The notes under the pieces: generated by a model
Database searches by the model: none
What the model saw: the letters and a program-made list of their open reading frames with translations, nothing else
Told to the model about the DNA's origin: nothing
Program-made: the position numbers and the translations under genes
Shown here: one piece after another, positions 57,663 through 64,000 of the stretch
Layout of the letters: each line of letters opens with the position of its first letter
Position numbering within the stretch: position 1 is the first letter of the stretch
Assembly (NCBI GenBank): GCA_012064385.1
Contig: QRDG01000403.1
Coordinates: forward strand, 477,433-541,432
Direction of reading: 5' to 3'
DNA: 64,000 nt
Source of the DNA: Puccinellia tenuiflora
Lineage: Eukaryota > Streptophyta > Magnoliopsida > Poales > Poaceae

Positions 57663-58001
57663 CCGGAAGTTCCGGCCTGTACCCGGAATATCCGGCCCTA
57701 TTTTTCCATCCGAGGTTTTTGGCTAAGTCTTTTTCGCATTTCTCTCTGGAGGGGTTCCGGAAATTTGCTCCGGAAGTTTCCTCGAAAATTTCCGGGGGTC
57801 CGGAAATTCCGGTCTTTGGTCCGGAATATCCGGCCCAAGGAAATTTGGCTAAGTCTTTTGCACTTTTCTCTCGGGTGGGGTCCGGAACTTTGCACCAGAG
57901 GTTTGCTCCAGAAATTTTCGGGGCACCGGAAGTTCCGGTGTAAGCCCCGGAATATCCGGTCCCCGGCCGGAAGTTCCGGCCCTTAAACCCGAAATATCCG
58001 G
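57663..58001. repeat. Array of paired CCGGAA palindromes in U3
   Basis: Seven perfect 13-bp palindromes: CCGGAAGTTCCGG at 57663, 57926 and 57967, CCGGAAATTCCGG at 57800, and CCGGAATATCCGG at 57683, 57821 and 57947. A degenerate eighth lies at 57988. They form four pairs, the AAGTT/AAATT type first and the AATAT type 20-21 bp later. Confidence 0.9.
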
Positions 58002-58035
58002 CCCCACATTTTTCCAATGGCTAGTTTTTGGGGAG

Positions 58036-58046
58036 GCTATAAAAAG
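58036..58046 (+). promoter_or_regulatory. TATA box of the SIRE-like LTR
   Basis: CTATAAAAAGC lies 35-70 bp after the last palindromes and before a pyrimidine-rich leader. It is the likely Pol II core promoter of the element. Confidence 0.7.
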
Positions 58047-59060
58047 CCTGCTTCTTCCCCCAAAACCTGGTTGCTCACTTTTTTAGCTCTTTTCCTCTCT
58101 CCTCCATTGTTGCAAAACTTGCGAGCTTGATTCCTCTCAATCTCTCCAATGATTTTTGTCCAAATTTAGTGATTCAAGAGAGGAGATCTAGATCTACCAT
58201 TCCACCAATCAAAATCCCCTCTAAGTGAGGGAAACTTGTGGATCTAGATGTTAGTGTTGCTTTGTGTTCATCCCCTTTGTTCTTCCTCTCTTATTCCCCC
58301 CAAAGCATTTGTTTCTTGGTTGGAATTTGAGAGTGAATGACTTGATCACTTGTGTGTTCTTGCCTCTTGAATTGGTTGCATCGGGTTGCTGTCTCCATGG
58401 TGATACGTGAAGATCGAAGTTGAGAAGCTTGTTACTTTGGGTGCATTGTGTTCTCAAGAGCTTTGTGCCTCTTGGGTGCATAGTGTACCCTAGACGGTTG
58501 TGGTGCCGTGAAGACTTCGACTTGTGAAGCTTCGGCAAAGTTTGGGCGCCCCCAATTGAGTTGTGGGTGTGTGCCCCAAGAAGAGTTGTATAGGGCTCTG
58601 GAATCCGCCTCGAAGGATTCCGATAGTGCAAGGTGAACCAATCCCTTGGGTGAGGTTTATCGGAGAATAGGGTGAGGCCTTTGTGGCATCTTGAGTAGGC
58701 CTCTTGTGGCGAGCTCACACCCCTCCAAAGAGACGTACTCCCTTAACAAGGAGGAACTCGGGAATACACCTCGTCTCCGTGTGCCTTGGTTATTCTATAC
58801 CCGAGCTTTTACTTATGCACTTTACATTGTGATAGCCTTCGTGCTTGAAGTTCATATCTTGCTATCACCTTGTTGCTTGCCTTGCTTAGCATAAGTTGTT
58901 GGTGCACATAGATAACCCTAGTAATTTAGGTTGTTGGCTTCTTAATTTAAACATATAGTTTTATTCCGTAATTATCAATCCCCCAAATAAAAAAGTATTA
59001 ATCACCTATTCACCCCCCCCCCCCCTCTAGGCGACATCCGGGACATTGTTTGTTCTTTCA

Positions 59061-59076
59061 GTCGGTATCAGAGCCT
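59061..59076 (+). other. Primer-binding site of the SIRE-like element
   Basis: GTCGGTATCAGAGCCT directly follows the LTR end; GGTATCAGAGC is the initiator-methionine tRNA match of plant Copia elements. Confidence 0.85.
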
Positions 59077-59114
59077 CGTCTCTCTTGTTTGGCTTGACCG
59101 CCTAGAGAGTAAAG

Positions 59115-61378
59115 ATGTCGTTTAGAGGATTAGTGCACGATTCCATGTTTATATTCAATGGCACAAATTTTAATGTTTGGAAAACTCATATGCTTAGTCA
59201 CTTTCGGGTCTTGGACCCCAATATTGAGCGTATCTTAGATATAGGTTTTCTCCTCCAAATGACTACGAAAGTATGACTTTAGAGGATGAGAAAAACTTAT
59301 ATCTAGATGCTCTAGCCTCTAATGAGTTTTGCAAATTTGTGAGTGTTGTAGTTTTCGAGTCAATCATGCCTCTCCGGGACGCTCATGAATTATGGACAAA
59401 TCTTCAAGAAAAATATGAAGTGTCCAACTCTATTGAGGATGATTGTTCTCCCTCCACCTCCGGCTGTGACGAGCTATCGTCTTCGTCTACTTTACCAAAA
59501 TGTGGTAAGCCACAAACTAATGTGATGGTGAGTAGTGATAGGTTTTGCAATATTGATAGTGAGCTCATTTTTGATGATCTATTATCTCTATCGTGTTGTA
59601 ATGCCTCATCTTTGGACTTAAACTCTTCTAGCACTCCAAATGTCATACATGCTACTTAAACTCTTCTAGCACTCCAAATGTCATACATGCTAGTGTTGTT
59701 AGTCCTTGCTTATCATCCAAAAATTGCTTAGATAAATCTCTTGATGATATGGTTGCTTTATCTTGTTGCCATGATAAAAATGCTTGTGTTCCCTCTAACT
59801 CTTGCATGAATATTAATGTAGAGGAAACCCAATTAATTGTGGAACAAGATTTGAACTTGAGTAGTTCAAAAATTAATTTTTCTTCTTCATCCATCACTCA
59901 TTGCCTTATGGCTAAATCTTCTTCTAGTGATGATAATGATAATAATAATGATAATAATGATGAAGAAGATGTGTGGAAAAGGTTAATGCTCTCCTTCAAA
60001 ATAAAGGTCTAATAATTCTTAAAGCCCTTCCTAACAATAAAAATGCTCAAGCTATCCTCTTTGAAATTATGGAAACGCTAATTGAGCGCGGGGAAACTAT
60101 TGAGTCCTTGGAAGCAAGCCTTGAAGAAAAGGGTAAGATCGAAAGAGATGATGCTATGGAGAAGGCATCGTTAGAAGATGCTCTTGAGGAAGAGTAAGAG
60201 ACTCGGGCTTCTCCAGAGGAGAAATTAGAAAATATTGAGGAGTCTCACAATGAAATAATTGCTAAAATCATTAAAGAACGTGACCATGCTCATGCTAAAT
60301 ATAAAGTCACGAAAAATGAAAATGCTAAATTAAATGATGATCTTACCAAGTTGTCTTCCTCTATTCCTAATGTCAAAGATGCTTGTGCTACTAACTCTAT
60401 TTCTTGTGAAGCATCTACTTTGAAGGAGAATGTTGAGCTAAGGGATGAACTTGAGTTGCTAACTAGCAAGTATAGGAAGTTGGAAGAAAGTCATAAAAAG
60501 CTATCTAGCTCTAATGATGATCTTCTAGCATCCTATGCTAGTCTAAAGTTAGCTCATGAGGCCTTCACTACAAAGGTAACATCTAGTGAACCTCATGTGG
60601 ATAATAGCACAACCGTAACTAAAAATGCTATATTGCCATGTGCTAGTCCTAGTAGTTCATCCACTAAAAATGTTGGTACATCATGTGATGAATTACTTGC
60701 TTTGCCTTGTTGCTCTAACAATGATGCATCTACCTCCTCTAATACTTGTGTTGTCACTAACCATGTAGAAAAAGGAGAGCTCAAGGCCCAAGTCACTTCT
60801 TTGAAGAAAGGCTTGGAAAAGCGTCATGAGGGGAAGAGGGCACTTGACAACATGTTGAGTGTGCAACAATCCCCAAATGACAAGAGTGGACTTGGATTCA
60901 ACTCCAACATCAAGAACAAGTCCAAGGTTGAGAAAAAACCAAGTACAAGTCAAGAATCCGGCCAACATCATTTGCTTCAAGTGCAAGGTTGAAGGGCACC
61001 ATGTTCGTGATTGCCCAATGAAGAAGAAGAAGCCTCTTAGTGAGAAGCAACTAGGGAAGCGGCCTCTTGTTCAATCTCGTGCTCAACCACGAGTTGAACA
61101 ACGGCCACCTCTTAAGAAGAACTCAAGCCAACGCTCCTCAAGTTAAGGAGCCTAGGAAGAAGAAAGAGAAGAGTCGGTGTTGCTACCTTTGCCGCGGCAA
61201 AGGTCATTTTGCTTCTTCATGCACTAACGGTATCGTATCCAACCCTATTATAGTTGATGATGCATATTCTCTTGGGAAGGATAGAATTGGCAATGTGTTT
61301 GCCAAATATGTGGGAGCTCAAAGTGGTGTCAAGAAAAGCACCATTTGGGTTCCCAAACCTATTGCGGAAACCTCTTAG
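59115..61378 (+). pseudogene. SIRE-like gag with two zinc knuckles, broken
   Basis: ATG 59115 opens MSFRGLVHDSMFIFNGTNF, the N-terminal gag domain (NGTNFNVWKTHM). A frameshift near 59245 continues in the frame with MTLEDEKNLYLDALASNEF. A 38-bp tandem duplication at 59618 shifts it again. Ser/Asp/Asn-rich and coiled-coil parts follow (60000-60850). The zinc knuckles CFKCKVEGHHVRDC (about 60977) and CYLCRGKGHFASSC (about 61185) sit in different frames. It ends at TAG 61376. Confidence 0.85.
59618..59693 (+). repeat. 38-bp tandem duplication within gag
   Basis: TTAAACTCTTCTAGCACTCC and the following 18 bases occur twice head to tail, starting at 59618 and 59656, identical but for the last base. 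As 38 is not a multiple of three, the duplication breaks gag. Confidence 0.95.
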
Positions 61379-63718
61379 GACCCAACTTGGTTGGGGACCA
61401 ACAAGCTCAAACTTGATCAATAGGTTGTGATGGAGGACATTGGTGACTTGGCTATTTTGAAGAATCAAGGATCTTCATGGTTTTATTTCTCAAGCCAAGT
61501 CAATTGGAGGATCACATATCTATCTCATATCCAATGCTTCCTCCTTGCAGTAACATGTATTTAACTCATATATACATTGAAAGTTGCTTGCTCCCTTGCA
61601 TGTGTTAGTTTTGTTCCTAGCATGTGCTTGTATGTGATATGCTACCTTCCTACTTGTCTTGTTACTCAAGGTTATGTAAGATAGTTGTGTATCATGTATG
61701 TCTAACTTTGTTTTGAGCTTTATTGAATCTTGTGCGGATTTCATTTGGCTCTTTGAGATATTAATGGACTATCCCATTTTGGGGGAGTGATGTGCTTTGT
61801 GCACTTCACAAACCTAAAAATGTGTGTACATGAGGCACACCACCTAGTATTGATATTTCAACATTATCTAGCTACTATGTGGTATGTCATATTCATGAGA
61901 AATTCAAATTCTACAATGTCCATTAATTTCTCTAGTTGGTTTTATTTGCCTCTTGTTTAAAAATAATTGATTTATCACATTATGGGGGAGTAATAAGCTA
62001 TGTGCATATTAAAATCCCATAAAATGTGAACATTTGAGGTTTGCCACTTAGATTTGATATGTACATTATCTAATTCCTATGTGGCATGTTTCTCAAACAA
62101 GTTCCATTTTTCCTTTGTGGTTACCCTTTGGTTCTTGTTTTGTGAGTTTGCTTGGTGTGTTTTTTCTCTAATATGCATTTCCATATATTATGTGAGAAAC
62201 CATTTGTTTCATCTTATTTTAACCATGGCTTTGCCGATTGGTTCGAATAGTTGGAACTACCACAAACCTTTTTCAAAATATGGCGTTTTAATTCTTATCT
62301 CTTGCCATATGCTTATTTGTTGTGAAGTTGGTCTTGAACATCATTCCTATATACCACCGAGAAATATCTCTATATACTCCTTGTCCATGACAAGTGATAC
62401 TAGTAATTGTGGTGGATTTTGTAGACCATCTTCACATTGGCTCTTGCGTTGATTTGCTTTATCTATCCCTTCCTTGCCTTTTGAATGGATCCTATTTTTG
62501 AATCGGTAGTGTCTAGTGTTGTAAATGAATATGGAGAGTAATGATCCCTTGTGTATGCATTTTGTATTCAAAGGCAAATATCTAAGATAATGCCTTAATC
62601 TTGGGGGAGCATTCCTTTTTATTTAGAACACTATCCTATCTATCAATATTTGATCTTTTCAATTGGCATGTAATTCTTTATCTTTGTTTTGGTGCCTTCA
62701 ATTGGTATTAATTGGAATTTAATATCTCCGCAATAGGTATTGTTTCAATTGATATTTTTGTGAGAGTTTTGATACCTTATTGCTTTATTTTACTTTACTT
62801 GATTTCGGTCAAGTATCACCCTCTTCTTGGTATCTTTTCTCCTAGTTGATATTTATTTGTTTTAATTGGTATCTTATTTTCTCTTAGTTAGTATCCTATT
62901 TCTTTTAAGCCACCTTGTGTTTCATCTATAATTCTTTGGTGGCTCCAAATTTGTCTCATGAGTGCTTGTCTTATGTTTATTGGTATCTTTACACACTCAT
63001 GTATTTCTTGAAGATCTTTGACTTCATGCTTACCATGGTGAGCATGTTGAATTTTATTGGCTAATAATCTCACTAGCTTTTGGCATTTTCAATTGGTTTT
63101 AGTTTCCAATTGGTATCCCTACGCTTGTGAACATATTTCTCTAAAATAATTTTTACCCCGGTTGGGCCTATCTTATGATGAATTTTTGAAAATTGATATC
63201 TTCTTATGGCTCAACCACATCTTTGGTGCAAGTGTTATGATTTGCTATTGCATTATGCACTATTGCACTTGTTGCGTGTTCTAGATGATTTTGGGGGAGT
63301 GAGGATGCCATTTTTGTGCGCTTCTCCATAGTGCATAAACATTGGGGAGCTTCTCCATTTTTTATTTGGAACTCTTGCTTTGGATCTTTCCGTTTGCTTA
63401 TCTCCTTTGTGGAGATGTTTAGAATGATTTCATCTTATTTGCAATCTTTGGATCCCAATATAATTTGATTTCTCTATTTGTTCGTTAAAAGGGATTGTCA
63501 TCACCTTTATGGAGGAACTCAATTATATTGGCTCTATAAATTTTTCTTCCCATTTCAGCAATCGATGCCAATGGGGAGAAGTTTAGAGGGTTTAAGGGAA
63601 TTTGGGTTTTATGCTTTTGTTGCATTTGCCTTTAATGCGCTTGCATCCTTGCTCGTTTGTCTTGCAAGGATGCTTTATTCATTATAAACCCTTAATAGGG
63701 ATTGTCATCAATTACCAA
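61379..63718 (+). other. Non-coding interior of the SIRE-like element
   Basis: No pol sequence. The words TGGGGGAG recur at 61780, 61983, 62602 and 63292, the first two within diverged repeats of about 203 bp. AATTGGTATC-like words recur many times between 62640 and 63130. Frames are short. Confidence 0.75.
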
Positions 63719-63730
63719 AATGGGGGAGAT
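63719..63730 (+). other. Polypurine tract of the SIRE-like element
   Basis: AATGGGGGAGAT immediately precedes the 3' LTR start TGAAAGTGCATC, the expected site of plus-strand priming. Confidence 0.85.
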
Positions 63731-64000
63731 TGAAAGTGCATCGTTGCCCCCATGCATGGTTTTGGTAATTAATGACAATCCTTATGGACTAATATTTGCA
63801 TTGAGCTATATTTGTACGTGTCCATTAGCTTGCTTGTCTCCATTTGTTGGAGTCAAGGTCTTGCTTGTTCTCCATGTGTTGGAGTCGAGGTTAAGGGAAT
63901 AAGATCATTTGTTGATCAAGGCCAAAGTGTTCGTCGTCAAGATAAAGGCTAAGTGAAGATATGCCGAAGTGGTGCTTCTCCCATCTTGGTGTATGGGGGA
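63731..64000 (+). repeat. 3' LTR of the SIRE-like element, start only
   Basis: It begins TGAAAGTGCATCGTTGCCCC and runs past the window end. The corresponding part of the 5' LTR is missing, so the two cannot be compared within this window. Confidence 0.85.

Larger units (their letters stand above)
57486..59060 (+). repeat. 5' LTR of the SIRE-like element, left end missing
   Basis: It ends TTGTTTGTTCTTTCA before the PBS. It has an array of CCGGAA palindromes, a TATA box and a C run (about 59013-59025) before CTCTAGGCGACATCC, features common in SIRE-like LTRs of Triticeae. Its first part is absent. Confidence 0.85.
57486..64000 (+). mobile_element. SIRE/Maximus-like Copia element, gag only, runs off the window
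   Basis: A 5'-truncated LTR (57486-59060), PBS, a broken gag with two zinc knuckles, 2.3 kb of non-coding DNA, a purine tract and the start of the 3' LTR (TTGAAAGTGCATCG at 63730). No protease, integrase or RT is seen, so it is non-autonomous. The expected LTR start TGAAAGTGC is absent at the left because the Tat-type LTR abuts it. Confidence 0.88.

Noticed and set aside
59013..59025. C run as a sign of an assembly join
   Set aside because: C runs before CTCTAGGCGAC are a normal part of SIRE-like LTRs, and sequence on both sides belongs to the same LTR.
1..64000. Search for tRNA, rRNA, CRISPR arrays, bacterial operons or viral genomes
   Set aside because: Nothing seen on either strand; tRNA-like words are primer-binding sites of retroelements.

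Overview
The window is nuclear DNA of a grass. The retroelement families, the MITE termini (CTCCCTCCG-type Stowaway, GGGCATGTACAATGG-type Tourist) and the GC-rich grass-type gene exons all point to the Triticeae (wheat, barley, rye, Aegilops). This assignment is inferred from the repeat types; no database search was run. Most of the 64 kb is transposable-element sequence. I see no tRNA, rRNA or CRISPR array.

Gene-bearing part (about 1.2-12.9 kb). A class III secretory peroxidase (exons 1404-1826, 1918-2083 and 6584-7002) encodes 335 aa with every catalytic residue and all eight structural cysteines. Its second intron is 4.5 kb and holds several MITE or transposon remnants. Next is an F-box-like gene (9113-10232) with mutually compensating frameshifts. 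A 502-bp hAT-type element with a perfect 8-bp target duplication lies just downstream of it. On the minus strand at 12305-12757 is a two-exon gene for a 112-aa secreted cysteine-rich peptide with a MEG-like cysteine pattern.

LINE and Copia part (13-35.5 kb). A 5'-truncated L1-type LINE lies on the minus strand (13647-18311). Its ORF2 frame carries five in-frame stops, all TAG, plus one deletion. A probable solo Copia LTR (18534-20371, minus) and LTR debris follow. A degenerate full-length Ty1/copia element (21945-35465, plus) has been split within its gag zinc knuckle by a gag/pol-less Ty3/gypsy element (23721-30787). That insertion has a perfect CCAGG duplication and carries an orphan acidic 416-codon ORF.

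Mixed debris (35.5-40.1 kb). This holds hAT-like and LINE RNase H remnants, a 3 x 65 bp tandem repeat and a clean Tourist-like MITE (38727-39053).

Nested retroelements (40.1-64 kb). The 3' half of an Athila-type Ty3/gypsy element (40110-44941, minus) ends in its integrase gene at a Copia LTR (44942-46620). A Tat-type Ty3/gypsy element (47032-57485, minus) lacks RT-RNase H but carries a spliced antisense extra gene (48395-51977, plus). A gag-only SIRE-like Copia element (57486 to the window end) closes the window.

Only the peroxidase and the cysteine-rich peptide gene look intact. I did not find a clearly new biological system. The observations I would follow first are: the antisense spliced gene of the Tat-type element, the orphan ORF of the gag/pol-less element and its shared 3' region with the Athila-type element, the all-amber decay of the LINE, the paired CCGGAA palindromes in the SIRE-like LTR, and the cysteine-rich peptide gene.
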